A stretch of DNA of 31,552 bases from Pelargonium nanum (GCA_036897485.1 JAYMTF010000696.1:1-31552); one strand, 5' to 3'; positions 1-10,290 are shown, numbered from the stretch's first letter. The notes: generated by a model from the letters alone, not told the origin. Translations and numbers: made by a program.

Positions 1-3000
1 AGAAAGTTTGATTATTCGTAGGATGCTTTACGGGAAGAAATCTTTTAACTTCATCGTAGCAATTACTAAAATCCTTCACAAGGGAGTTAGCGTTGGAAAG
101 GACTTTCCCAACACTGAAGGGATCTCCATTGAAGAATCCTGAGTTGCGCTCTTTCCAAATTTCCCAAATTAGAGCTGTACACCAAAATAAAAGATGATGA
201 GAGTCCTTGTCTGCAGCCTTAGTTTTGTCTAGGATTCCAGAAAGCCAATCAGCGACAGAGCTAACTGAGTCAGATCTTAATCCCAAAGGCGAGGTGAACC
301 AGCATATTTTGCTTAGATGACATTGAAAGAGGAGATGCTCCACAGATTCATTGTGACTTTGGCATCGAGAACATAAAGGGGAATGTGCCATTTTTCTCTT
401 GAACAGAGAGAGAGCAGTTGGAATAGCTGAGTTACTAATTTTCCACCAAAAAACTTTGAACTTTTCAGGAATCTTAGAAACCCACAATTTCTTCCAAGGA
501 ATCTGCAAAGGAGGGATCGTCGGTTGATTAGCTAGAGAGGAGATCCCAATATCGTAGGCTTTTTTGACTGAGAAGTTGAAGTTAGCTGAATCAGTCCACA
601 TGAGTTTGTCTTCTAGAAAGCCTCTTTTTGGCAGAGGGATGGACAAAATTTTTGCAGCAATATGGGGAAGAAAATTTGAACTGATGAAACCATCTTTCCA
701 ACTTCTAGAATCATGATCAATAAGACAATCAACTTTATCCCATTCTGAAAGGGAGGGGGAGTTGATTTGATCTAAGGATTCCCCGGGAATCCAAGAATCT
801 TTGAAGATTCTGATGGTTTTACCGTTACCAATCTGCCAGATCATATTACCCATAAGGAGCTCTCTACCTTTGCACAAGCTTCTCCAAATCCAAGAACTAG
901 GATTTTTAATCGATGTATTCCACAAAGAATTATTAATCCCATACTTAGCCACCAGAACTTTATAAACCAGACTGTCTTGATTGTTAAGGATCCGTTTGAA
1001 TTGTCTGGCTAAGAGGGCTTGATTGAACAAGGCAGTGTTTTTCAGACCGATTCCACCTCTACCTTTGGGCCATGACAAAATGTTGCGCTTGATCCAATGA
1101 ATTCCTTTGGAGCACCCAGACTTTGACCACCAAAACTTGGCTAAAAAACCATCTAACCAGTTGGAGAAATACTTAGGCATATTGAAGAGATTCATTATGA
1201 AGACCGGAAGAGAGTTCAAGGTTGATTGAATGAGGATCAATTTGCCCGCTTGGGATAGTAAGTTTAATTTCCAACCTTGAAGTTTCTGCTCGATTTTAGA
1301 TTTTAGAAAAGCGAACATTTGTCTTTTTGAAACAACTCCTATGTCCGGAATTCCAAGGTATCTACCAGGATTGGTAGTAACTTTAAAGTGAAGAAGACCT
1401 TGGAAGATGCGAACAAACCTTCTCGGAGTATTAGGGCTGAAAAACCATTCAGATTTGCTAGGACTAACCATCTGCCCCGATGCTTTTTCAAAGGAGGAGA
1501 TAATGCCTTTAAGGTGATGACAGGAATCAATCGAGGGATGAATGAAAATGAAGGAATCATCGGCGAAAAGGAGATGATTTATCGCTGGACCATTTCTGGA
1601 AATTTTTATTCCTTTAATCGATCCTTGAGTTTCAGCTTCTTCCAGGAGAACAGAAAAACCTTCCGCAGCTAACAGGAAGAGATAAGAGGATAGAGGATCT
1701 CCTTGTCTAAGACCTTGATTTGGATGAAACCAGGAGGAAGGCTTCCCATTAACGAGAATAGAGAAAGAAACAGTAGAAATGCACTGGAATATCAGCTTGC
1801 ACCATTTCTCTGAAAACCCCTGGGAATGAAGAATTTTCATCAGGTAGTCCCATCGGACTCTGTCATAGGCTTTAGAGAGATCCATTTTGAGACCAGCTCG
1901 CAGAATTTTTCCTTTTTTAGTTCTCTTGATTGTGTGCAGGAGCTCATTAACAAGGATAATGTTGTCCTGAATCTTTCTGCCGGGGATGAATCCGTTCTGA
2001 GCTGGGGAAACAAGGCTGCTAATGACCTTTTCTAATCGATTTGCAAGGACTTTAGAAGCATTTTTGTAACTAAAGTTGCAAAGACTAATAGGGCGAAAGT
2101 CAGCCGGAGTCTGGGGAGAGTCCACTTTTGGGATCAGAGAGATGTAAGTTATATTCAGGTCTTTGAGGATGAAGCCAGAATTAAGGAAGGACAAAATTGT
2201 TGTGGTAACTGACGAACTCAAATGAGTCCAATATTTTTGATAGCAAATACCAGGAATGCCATTAGGACCCGGGGATTTATGACTTCCCAACTCAAAAACA
2301 GCAATCTTAATTTCATCAGCTGTAAAGGGTAAATCCAACTCTCTTTGTTGGGATTCAGATAAGGTTCGGTGAATCTTGTCAGAGACAAAATCAATCTGAG
2401 CATTTCTATCGCTGGTGAGGATAGGGGGTTGATATTGAGCAATGAAGAAAGAGGAAAGGACTGAGGATATATCTTGATCTTTTTCAACCCACATGCCCGA
2501 AGAATCTTTGATCATGTGAATCTTGTTAGCAGCTTTTCTCTTACTAGCAACAATGTGATAGTACTTGGTATTGCGGTCCCCTAAGGAGTTGAAGTTCAGT
2601 TTGGATCTTTGCTTCCATTTTTCTTCCTCCATGTTTAAAATTGATTCATATTCAAGTTTAAGGGCTTGAATAGTATCCGGAAGAGGAATCGAATTAGAGG
2701 GGTAGGAAGAGGGAAGAGGGTTGATGAGGTCTTGCTGAAGTTTTTCGAGGGTAGCTTCTAGGTCAGCTTTTTTGTTATGAATTTTGTGGAAGGTATCTCT
2801 GTTCCATGATCTGAGATTGGATTTCATGAGAGATATCCATTGAGAAAGACGATACATCGGAGAACCAGATAATGGGAAATTCCAACTATCTTTGATGATC
2901 GATTCACATTGGGGATGAAGGGTCCACATACTTTCAAAGAAGAATTTCTTGTGATTGGAGAACTTGGATTTGCTTTGGACAATGAGGGGACCATGATCCG

Positions 3001-3664
3001 AAACAACAATGGGAAGGGATTTAGCAACCGAATCAGGGAAACGAAGGAGCCACTCAGGAGAGCAGAAGGCTCTGTCAAGAGTTTCCATGACTAGATGGGA
3101 GTCTGATCTATTGTTAGACCATGTGAATTTAGATCCTTCTCGCTTAAATTCCACAAGAGAGTTTGAATGGAGGAAATTTTTGAAGGAGTCAGCGCCAGGG
3201 AGAACATTGGCTCTAGCTCTTGTCTTATCCCCAAAGTTGATAACTTGGTTGAAATCTCCAAGGAGGAGAGTGGGGATGGAGGAGGCAGACAAAAGGGAAG
3301 ATAAATGGTCCCAGCATAAAGATCTATCAGCTAAAACTGGAGGGCCGTAGATACTATAGCAAGCCCACAAATCTCCATTAGGGTCAGAGATAGTGATTCG
3401 CAAGATGTTGGGATTTGCAAAGGATACATTCCATTTGATTTTTGTGAAGGAGCCTATCCAAATACCCCCACTAGATCCTACACTATCTACTCCCGAAGAA
3501 CAGTCCCAACCTAAACCACTAAGTTTAATATTAACTACAGATACTGTACATTTAGTTTCACTAAGCAAAATAAAATCAGGGTTAATTTTCTTTTTTAGGT
3601 CTTTCAAGTGACGAACGTGTAGAGGGATGCCTAAACCTCTACAGTTCCATGCAAGGATAATCAT
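1..3664 (-). CDS. LINE ORF2: endonuclease / reverse transcriptase (partial at window edge)
   Basis: I read the minus strand codon by codon from ATG at 3664 down to position 2 and found no stop, giving at least 1,221 codons; the C-terminus lies beyond the left edge. An N-terminal endonuclease/exonuclease/phosphatase domain shows WNCRG (N7), SETK (E36), GDFN (136-139) and SDHGP (222-226). The reverse transcriptase follows, with MDLSKAYDR (catalytic D595), LRQGDPLS (around 653-660) and FADD (700-703, catalytic D702/D703). Near the C-terminus is a zf-RVT region with WKISN and Cys/His residues ending near C1115. A downstream RNase H domain, common in plant LINEs, would lie outside the window. The protein nicks target DNA and copies the element RNA at the nick. 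The ATG overlaps the ORF1 stop (ATGA). Confidence 0.92.
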   Translation of the reverse strand, partial: MIILAWNCRGLGIPLHVRHLKDLKKKINPDFILLSETKCTVSVVNIKLSGLGWDCSSGVDSVGSSGGIWIGSFTKIKWNVSFANPNILRITISDPNGDLWACYSIYGPPVLADRSLCWDHLSSLLSASSIPTLLLGDFNQVINFGDKTRARANVLPGADSFKNFLHSNSLVEFKREGSKFTWSNNRSDSHLVMETLDRAFCSPEWLLRFPDSVAKSLPIVVSDHGPLIVQSKSKFSNHKKFFFESMWTLHPQCESIIKDSWNFPLSGSPMYRLSQWISLMKSNLRSWNRDTFHKIHNKKADLEATLEKLQQDLINPLPSSYPSNSIPLPDTIQALKLEYESILNMEEEKWKQRSKLNFNSLGDRNTKYYHIVASKRKAANKIHMIKDSSGMWVEKDQDISSVLSSFFIAQYQPPILTSDRNAQIDFVSDKIHRTLSESQQRELDLPFTADEIKIAVFELGSHKSPGPNGIPGICYQKYWTHLSSSVTTTILSFLNSGFILKDLNITYISLIPKVDSPQTPADFRPISLCNFSYKNASKVLANRLEKVISSLVSPAQNGFIPGRKIQDNIILVNELLHTIKRTKKGKILRAGLKMDLSKAYDRVRWDYLMKILHSQGFSEKWCKLIFQCISTVSFSILVNGKPSSWFHPNQGLRQGDPLSSYLFLLAAEGFSVLLEEAETQGSIKGIKISRNGPAINHLLFADDSFIFIHPSIDSCHHLKGIISSFEKASGQMVSPSKSEWFFSPNTPRRFVRIFQGLLHFKVTTNPGRYLGIPDIGVVSKRQMFAFLKSKIEQKLQGWKLNLLSQAGKLILIQSTLNSLPVFIMNLFNMPKYFSNWLDGFLAKFWWSKSGCSKGIHWIKRNILSWPKGRGGIGLKNTALFNQALLARQFKRILNNQDSLVYKVLVAKYGINNSLWNTSIKNPSSWIWRSLCKGRELLMGNMIWQIGNGKTIRIFKDSWIPGESLDQINSPSLSEWDKVDCLIDHDSRSWKDGFISSNFLPHIAAKILSIPLPKRGFLEDKLMWTDSANFNFSVKKAYDIGISSLANQPTIPPLQIPWKKLWVSKIPEKFKVFWWKISNSAIPTALSLFKRKMAHSPLCSRCQSHNESVEHLLFQCHLSKICWFTSPLGLRSDSVSSVADWLSGILDKTKAADKDSHHLLFWCTALIWEIWKERNSGFFNGDPFSVGKVLSNANSLVKDFSNCYDEVKRFLPVKHPTNNQTF

Positions 3665-6165
3665 AATGACCTAGGAGACTGTTGAGGGACAGTCTCCTCA
3701 GAACCCGAAGAGTCAGAGATCTCAAGTCCTCCTATGGCAGCAACCAAGTCACATTGTTGTTGCAGGAGTTTTTGTTTGATTTTAACAATATCATCGGCAG
3801 ACCCAGAAAGCATATAATCAGTGATTGTATCTAAAAAATAAACTTTTGTATGTACCTCAGACGGATCGTCTGGAGAAGGAGAGCGCTGCCTTTTCATGAG
3901 ATACCCGCCCGGATCCGAAGTTGAAGGGCGTTTCTTGCTGCTTCCTTTAGATGGAGTCGAGAATAGCGAGTGAGGGAAGATGTTGGAACATGGTCGACAT
4001 CCCATAGAAACCGACTTAGCTAAGCACTCCTTGGGATAAGCAGATTTAATAATCACAGAATCATCTTTTCCTCGGATTGATTTTTTGCTGAAAACAGTTT
4101 TCAGTCCAGGATGAACAGGCGCTTTGCCTTTATCAGATGAAGAGAGGCGTGGACGAGGACCAATGGCTGGGCGATATACAGTTGCCGGAGACGACAGGCG
4201 ACCAACAAGCCTGTTCCTGGTTGATGGAGAAGACTCAGTCACTATCAGATTCGGAGACCCCAGAGCCGGAGTTTGGGAGAGCATCTGAGCCGACGACACC
4301 AGCGTCTGAAGATCCACTTCTAAAGCAGGATTGATGGAGGGAGAAATGATATCAGTTAAAGCTCGGGCAATAAGAGGACTGGAGTCCAGAGAAACTTGAA
4401 GCCTGGTCGAGGATATGACCGGAGTTGATGCTTGGGGAGCCGGACCTCCCAAAACCGATGTCGGAGACAAGAGAGAAGAACCAGCCATTAGAGAAGAAAC
4501 CGACGGAGATGAGCGATTGGAAGTAGAAGATCCTACTAGAATATTGATGCTATCGGAATCAGACTCATCGTCGGATGAAGAAGATCGGTTATCGGAAGAA
4601 TCAGTCGAAGAAGACGATGAAATATTGATACCCAATCTGTGTACTGGAATGTGGGTGATGATTGGGCCTGGGTTAGGAGCAAAGCCCAAAGGATTTATAA
4701 TGAGGTCACTGGGGATATCCGGCCCATAATACAAATGGGCTTGTCTAGCTGGCTCATTTGGATCATTTAATGAGCCCAAAGCAGTTGAGTCATTAATATG
4801 TGCGGAAGCCGCGTTGATAGGCTGGAGAGAGGATGTAGGGTTAGAGGTCTCCAGCTGTGCTGAGTAATGGGGAGTGCCAGGTGTGGGATTTGACAGATTG
4901 TGACGTAGGTTGCATGGTTGAGAAGACGTAATCCCATGGAGGTTGGAGCACGTCGGAAAGAGATGTCTGGTCGGAGATTTTCCCAGGATACCGGCTTCGG
5001 GATTGTACGGGATAGAAGAGCTTTCTCCAATATGGAAGTTTCCGGAGGGAGGGTTGTTTGGATGGAGAGTCTGGGATGAGATCTGAGTGCAACGGGCCTG
5101 AGGAGAGCAGCCGGCCGGAGATACTCCATAAGATTCCATGGGAAGGTCTGAGCTTGAAGGAGTATTCTCGGAATAAAATGGGTCCGGTCGCAAGTGATCT
5201 TCATTACGATCTTGAGGCGAGTAAACTCTACCTGGAGACCTTCGAACACGAGTAACATCACTGGAAGAAAGATCAATGTCATCCGGATAAACATCATCCG
5301 GATGATAAGGAGGATGAGATGGATTGAAACCATTGTTGTTGTTGAAGATGCGAGTAGACCGATTTCCCCTAGAGTTTCGAAAAGCTCGAAGATCAGCTGT
5401 GAAAAGCCGACGTCGGTGATCATGAACGATATTCCTATCGTTTAAATCAGTGTAATTTAGGTGAGCTAGCCGATTTTGGTAGATTTCTTCTGCATGTTGC
5501 ATCGGGGTTGGGCAGATGGTCCAGGGATGGCCTACACGACCACAATCGAAGCATATTTTGAATAACCGTTCATAACGAAATTTTATCCAAGTACGACCTC
5601 CTTCGAGAAGGTTAAGGAAGCATCCAGACACCAACGGCTCATTAAGGTTGACTAAAACACGAACACGTGGGAACCCCCAACGGTTACGTCGTCTGTGATC
5701 GCGATCGACTTCCACCACGTGACCAATTGCTTGGCCAACAGTGAGAGCTAAAATATCCAGAGCATAATTAAGAGGCACGTCGTGCACTTGAATCCATATT
5801 GGGGTTGGCGGGAGAGAGATATCGCACGGGCGACAGTTGAACGGCACTTCGAAGACGACAAGAAGTCCGCCATCAATACTCCATGGGCCATCCGTTAGAA
5901 CTAATTCGTGATCATGGTTGTCCGAGAACAGGATGAGAAAAATATTAGGCAGAATGCTTTGAGTATCAAAAGCATGAGGAAGACGCCAGAGCTCCAGTAA
6001 CTTTGAATGGAGAAAATTTGGGTCGAATTCTCGATGATCAACGTACATTCCGATGAGGCCACGATCAAGAATATTTTGATTTTCGAATACTAAATCAGGA
6101 GGGATATCAATATTCCAACCTCGACGGTGCAGGAAAGAATCATTGTAGTTAGTCTCAGAATCCAT
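3661..6165 (-). CDS. LINE ORF1: DUF4283-like, CCHC zinc-knuckle nucleic-acid-binding protein
   Basis: An 834-residue protein counted from the ATG at 6165. The frame stays open upstream to 6312 but without an ATG there, so 6165 is the better start (MDSETNYN). Residues about 20-195 look like DUF4283. A CX2CX4HX4C zinc knuckle follows at about 205-218 (CFDCGRVGHPWTIC). The rest is long, Ser/Pro/Asn-rich and low in complexity, with a Ser/Asp-rich acidic run near 510-540. In plant L1 elements this protein coats the element RNA in the retrotransposition particle. DUF4283/zinc-knuckle proteins also occur as solo genes, but the ORF2 immediately downstream with a 4-nt overlap fixes it as LINE ORF1. 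The frame contains no stops. Confidence 0.9.
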   Translation of the reverse strand: MDSETNYNDSFLHRRGWNIDIPPDLVFENQNILDRGLIGMYVDHREFDPNFLHSKLLELWRLPHAFDTQSILPNIFLILFSDNHDHELVLTDGPWSIDGGLLVVFEVPFNCRPCDISLPPTPIWIQVHDVPLNYALDILALTVGQAIGHVVEVDRDHRRRNRWGFPRVRVLVNLNEPLVSGCFLNLLEGGRTWIKFRYERLFKICFDCGRVGHPWTICPTPMQHAEEIYQNRLAHLNYTDLNDRNIVHDHRRRLFTADLRAFRNSRGNRSTRIFNNNNGFNPSHPPYHPDDVYPDDIDLSSSDVTRVRRSPGRVYSPQDRNEDHLRPDPFYSENTPSSSDLPMESYGVSPAGCSPQARCTQISSQTLHPNNPPSGNFHIGESSSIPYNPEAGILGKSPTRHLFPTCSNLHGITSSQPCNLRHNLSNPTPGTPHYSAQLETSNPTSSLQPINAASAHINDSTALGSLNDPNEPARQAHLYYGPDIPSDLIINPLGFAPNPGPIITHIPVHRLGINISSSSSTDSSDNRSSSSDDESDSDSINILVGSSTSNRSSPSVSSLMAGSSLLSPTSVLGGPAPQASTPVISSTRLQVSLDSSPLIARALTDIISPSINPALEVDLQTLVSSAQMLSQTPALGSPNLIVTESSPSTRNRLVGRLSSPATVYRPAIGPRPRLSSSDKGKAPVHPGLKTVFSKKSIRGKDDSVIIKSAYPKECLAKSVSMGCRPCSNIFPHSLFSTPSKGSSKKRPSTSDPGGYLMKRQRSPSPDDPSEVHTKVYFLDTITDYMLSGSADDIVKIKQKLLQQQCDLVAAIGGLEISDSSGSEETVPQQSPRSL

Positions 6166-7249
6166 TGAAATCTGAAACAAATGGAGAAGCAAGGAGAGGA
6201 AAGAAAGAAATAAAGCTTTTTTGTTTTGGATTTGAATTTGGACTAGAAATTGATTTAGGAAAGGATGAAAACAAACTGCTAAAAAGAAATGGCGGTTGTT
6301 ATTAATGCCCAACTGCCCAAAGGGAAAGGAGTCTAGAGATAAATGGAAGTGATAGAAAAGGTCTAGATTTTGCAGAGCAATGAATAGAAGATATGATTTG
6401 ATTTTCTTGTGAGGAGTTATGGGTTAGATAGAACAGTGAAATGAAAAGAAAGGAAAGAGTGATGTGATCAGAAGTTTGATGGCTCCATCTATGAAGAAGG
6501 AGGGGAAAGGATCAAAGACAAGGTTTAGGAGAAATTAAAGAAGGAGCAGAGAAGAAGTACAGAAAGAAGATGAAGATGATGATGAACTAGAAACTAATGG
6601 TTGGAAGCTCTTTGGAGAGAAAGCTCTCAGTTGAGAGATCTGTTTTTTGGTGCACACTTTTAGGTGCGTTTTGGAATTAATCTTAGTGATATAATTTCCA
6701 CAAAATATATCAAAATTACTATTAGTTTTTATGTTTTGGAGCTTGTTTGTCACCTCTTTTAGAGAACCAACATACATGCCACATAGTGACATAGGAATAT
6801 ATATATAGACAAACACGCATTTGACCAAAAAATTGTATAGCATCAGAATGGCCTACGAATTTTTTCGGTTTTCGGTTTTCGGTTTTCGTTATACTCACTC
6901 CGTTCTAAGACGAGTGTTCTTACTTCCATTTAGCTCTCTACTCACAAAACAAGCAAACCAAATAACACAAGAAATGTTTTATGTGAAAAGTGAAAACCCA
7001 ATGCATGAAAAGTCAGTGGACTCGAGTCCAGTTTTAAAATGGGTTCTCATGGGCCTCTTTCTTTCTGTCCCTCTGCTTCATTCCAATATTAAGTTAACCT
7101 TCAGACATATTAAAGGAGCACTTGAACTTTTGTGTAATGCTATTCGTCTCAAACATTGTATAAAATATGTCATAAATCGGGTGCTCCGCGTCCGAAATTC
7201 ATGAGAAGAACGGTGATATCATAGATGTTTACCCGTTTAATCGTAATTT
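6166..7249. other. LINE leader and flanking spacer
   Basis: From 6166 to about 6.6 kb the minus strand is pyrimidine-rich, like a 5' untranslated leader, with a short GAT/GAA-type simple repeat near 6565-6590. Beyond that is AT-rich spacer. At 6861-6889 there is a short tandem of the heptamer TTTTCGG (three clean copies with partial flanks). I see no convincing gene; the short open frames here have no family resemblance. Confidence 0.6.
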
Positions 7250-7609
7250 TGAAATTTGAACCACAAAAAGGAAAAATAATATGCCATGTAGATTCATACA
7301 TCATCCTTCAAAAATATTGGGTTCTCAAACACAAAGATCCAACAGTCACAATTTAAAAAGAGCAAAGCTTGGATGTATTGTCAACAGCATACAGATCCAG
7401 CACCAAAATTGCATCACTTACATTTCATGTTTCACCTACATGACCAAGTTATTGGGATCAATCCATTGGCATAAGTAGAAGCTTCAGCACACAACAGGGA
7501 AGAGAGAGGTACATGTAGTAATGTAAACTACTTGACAACTACTACCACCACTTATGCTATAGAATATAATTTGAAAGATTCAAGTAATTCAACTGAACTG
7601 GATCATCTT

Positions 7610-10290
7610 TCAAAACAAAAACTGAACTAGATCAGAACATTTGTTGCAAATATTAATTTTGTTTTTTAAACTGACCTCTGCCGAAGTTAAGTTGAGATCT
7701 TCTATTGCAGCGGACTGAACAGCGTATATCCAACCTGAAAAGCCAACAAATTTCCCTTGAAAAATTTACTTCCATGGTAAAAGTATCCAAATAGCAATGA
7801 GAGTTTTATGTGACAGATAGTTCAAGTGATTGTTCAGCAATTACGAATGCAATGCTTATGTGAAAGTTCCCAACCCGAAAGCCTAAGATTTTAGGCAGAG
7901 GCATCCAACTGGTATAGGATGTGATCTAAAACTCTACATATTTTCAAAATCTGATACTTCAACAAACTAAATTTTTATGTATCTTCCTAAACTTCCTAAG
8001 TAAGCACTGCACTAGTATGCGAACCATCTATAATAGATCTAAAGAAAAGTCCATGCCCGAATTTCTCTTGGGCTGTACTGCAAATCTTAAATGGACTCAA
8101 CGACATTAATTTATCCATATTCGGATATTCCCTAGTGATAATGGATGTTGTTATTGCTTTATATGATGTCTTCCACTATGCAACCCTGTCATCCTTTTAT
8201 ATTCCATTATGTCTTCCACTGTGTATTTATATATTATCATTCCATCATTACATACCTTTGGCTCCTCGATGAGGATAAGCCAGCAAACATAGCCTTGTGT
8301 CCTCCTAACAGTTGAAATATCGCAATCATAAACCATAGAGCACACATAGATCACATTCTCATGCATCAAACTCTAATTAACATGATTTAAAACAAGAATA
8401 TGTTAAATGGATTCAGGTAGTTCCTATTTTCTAGTTTATTGATCAGCAATCGGCAATTTTTTATTAGTGTGGTCATTGCTTGTGTCACTTCAAATTATGC
8501 AAGACTGAAAAACCTGTTTAGTGAGCTAACAAACTGTATCTCTATAAATAATATCATCCTTGTGAACATCTTTATCACTCATTGAAAGCATGTGGTCTCT
8601 TCCTATTTCTACAAATGTTTATATCATCCGGTCGTCAAAAGCTAAACCCTTCTGTTATTTGTCAGTTCGTCACTAGTATTCTCTTTTATGGTGTAGATTT
8701 GTAAGTGAATATTTAACAGCAGTTAATGGGTAGTGATAATTTTTGGCACTTATGCAAAGAGTTTATTAGTACTAGCAGACTTAGTTTAACCTTGACTTTT
8801 TCTCAGGCAAATAACATGTTATAAACTATTAAGAAAGCTAGCTGCCTATTCCTAAACTAATTTAAGCAGCAATGAAAAAAATAATCAACTAATGACTCGG
8901 GATCACTGATCACAGTTACAAGCATAATGCATTAAAGAACAAGCGACTGTGACTTGAACAACATAATTTACTAATTAATAATTAAGCTAATAAGTATTTT
9001 CTAATTTATTGACCTTTTTGCAATTTGGAGTTTGTTTATTAGCAGCCATCTGATGCAACTTCTAGGAACTCTGTTCATTGAGGTCACAATTTACTAATAT
9101 CATGCTCTCGTCAAGAGCTAAAAAAATCTAATACACACACAAAAGGCAGATAGAATTCTAAACAAAGAACCTTAAAACAATTTCTTATTGCAATATTTCA
9201 TTTGCAAGACTGAATCTTATAAGCATGTAGGCAATTCTAGCTTCGGCCCCTGTAGAGGACCAACGAAACTAAAAGCTTAACCTTACCTTGCACTAATGCA
9301 AGGAGATCCATCATAAAGCAGTGAAAATCTAGTCGATGTTTGAGCACGTGATAAATGCATAAGATGGAAAGTTGAAGACAGCAAGATTTGAAACATGTAT
9401 GCAATGTTAATTTCTGGCCCTTGAGCACTAATGCAAGGAGATCCTCTCTGAAGCAGTGAAAAACTGAAAATCTAGTGGATGACCGACCACGTGGTGAATG
9501 AATAAGATGGAAAGTTAAAGACACCTTCTACAAATCCATACCATCACTGTGTTGCAGGTCAACTCGATGCAATAGAAAAGGATAAAATAAGATTTGAAAC
9601 ATGTATGCAATGTTAATTTCTGGCCCTTGAGCACTAATGCAAGAAGATCCTTTCTGAAGCAGTGAAAATCTTGTGGATGACCGACAACGTGGTGAATCAA
9701 TAAGATGGAAAGTTTAAGAAACCTTTTACAGATTCATACCATCGCTGTATTGCTGGTCAACTCTATGCAATAGTATAGGATAAAATAGGATTTGAAACAT
9801 GTATGAAATGTTAATTTCTGGCCCTTATGCACTTATGCAAGGAGAACCTTTCTGAAGCAGTGAAAATCTAGTGGATGACCGACAACGTAATGAATGAATA
9901 AGATTGAAAGTTTAAGACAACTTTTACGGATTCATACCATCGCTGTATTGCAGGTCAATTCTATGCTATAGAATACGATAAAATTAGATGAGGCCACACT
10001 AACTAGTTGTCTGTTCCTACTGGTCCAACCCAAAGAAAATCAAATCAACATGGTCCTACAAAGAAGCTCTAGAAAATTACCATTTGATAAACAAATTGAA
10101 GATGTTGATGTTTCACCAACAAAACTACAGAAAGTACCTCACTGATCCTCCTTGAGACTATTAACACTTCATGTTCAAACAAGCTCATGAACGACTTCTT
10201 CTCCATTCTCTCATTGTCAAAAGTCGCAATCTTTCTCCTCCACTCCACATTACAACCTAAACCGACGAATAAACAATACAATTGTTCCAT
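7610..10290 (-). CDS. possible small spliced gene, unknown product
   Basis: Tentative three-exon model on the minus strand. Exon 1 at 10290-10138 starts at ATG, encodes 51 residues (MEQLYCLFVGLG... to ...VSRRISE) and ends at a GAG|GTACTT donor. Exon 2 at 8304-8256 is 49 nt between a TTAG acceptor and an AAAG|GTATG donor. Exon 3 starts at 7734 after a TTTTCAG acceptor. The phases join without a stop (ISE, then EDTRLC, then GAK-GWIYAVQ). Exon 3 either reads to a TGA at 7610 or splices again at 7676|GTCAGT. The product would be about 108 residues or longer. I do not recognise the protein. Its ATG is only 156 bp from the divergent VAPYRIN-like ATG. The 1.8-kb first intron would contain the tandem array at 9.2-10.0 kb. 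It could be a real small gene, a decayed fragment, or chance splice-like sites. Confidence 0.3.
8305..9208. other. AT-rich sequence without a recognisable gene
   Basis: No coding sequence, RNA gene or mobile-element hallmark recognised. If the minus-strand gene model is right, this is part of its first intron. Confidence 0.5.
9209..9990. repeat. tandem array, about four units of about 200 bp
   Basis: The phrase GATTTGAAACATGTATGC recurs at 9385, 9591 and 9789 (the last with one change), giving periods of 206 and 198 bp. A more diverged and internally shortened unit precedes it from about 9209, and the last unit runs out near 9980. Shared blocks in each unit include 'ctggccctt', 'gcactaatgcaagg', 'ctgaagcagtgaaaatct', 'ataagatggaaagtt' and 'cataccatc.ctgt.ttgc'. 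The first two units keep a CACGTG core (9345-9350 and 9488-9493); it has decayed to AACGTG and AACGTA in the next two. The array ends about 460 bp before the VAPYRIN-like ATG. Short minus-strand open frames in it repeat with the array and are not evidence of coding. Confidence 0.9.

Larger units (their letters stand above)
1..6600 (-). mobile_element. L1-clade LINE (non-LTR retrotransposon), 3' end beyond window
   Basis: A plant L1-type LINE lies on the minus strand: an A/G-poor leader, then ORF1 (3661-6165), then ORF2 (3664 to the left edge). There are no long terminal repeats. The order of a DUF4283-like/CCHC protein followed by an endonuclease-RT protein is typical of plant L1 elements. 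The right boundary is approximate: ORF1 begins at 6165 and the pyrimidine-rich (sense) leader seems to reach about 6.6 kb, but the target-site duplication cannot be located because the 3' tail lies outside the window. Both reading frames are open throughout, so the copy may be young. The class is certain; the exact 5' end is not. Confidence 0.93.

Noticed and set aside
4137-5445. Open frames on both strands within LINE ORF1 (for example 4767-5423 minus)
   Set aside because: They are shadows of ORF1, which has the DUF4283-like and CCHC signatures and continuous coding.
6166-6312. Upstream extension of LINE ORF1 giving 883 residues
   Set aside because: The extension starts at TTG, not ATG, and the next ATG at 6165 begins the conserved protein; the extra stretch reads like untranslated leader.
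8040-8140. Additional minus-strand exon near a TTTGCAG-like acceptor
   Set aside because: The frame following it stops after a few codons and does not match the phase of the neighbouring candidate exons.
9237-9700. Repeated short minus-strand protein segment (FHCFRKDLLALVLKGQK)
   Set aside because: It repeats only because the DNA is a tandem array; later units carry stops and changes not constrained by codon position.
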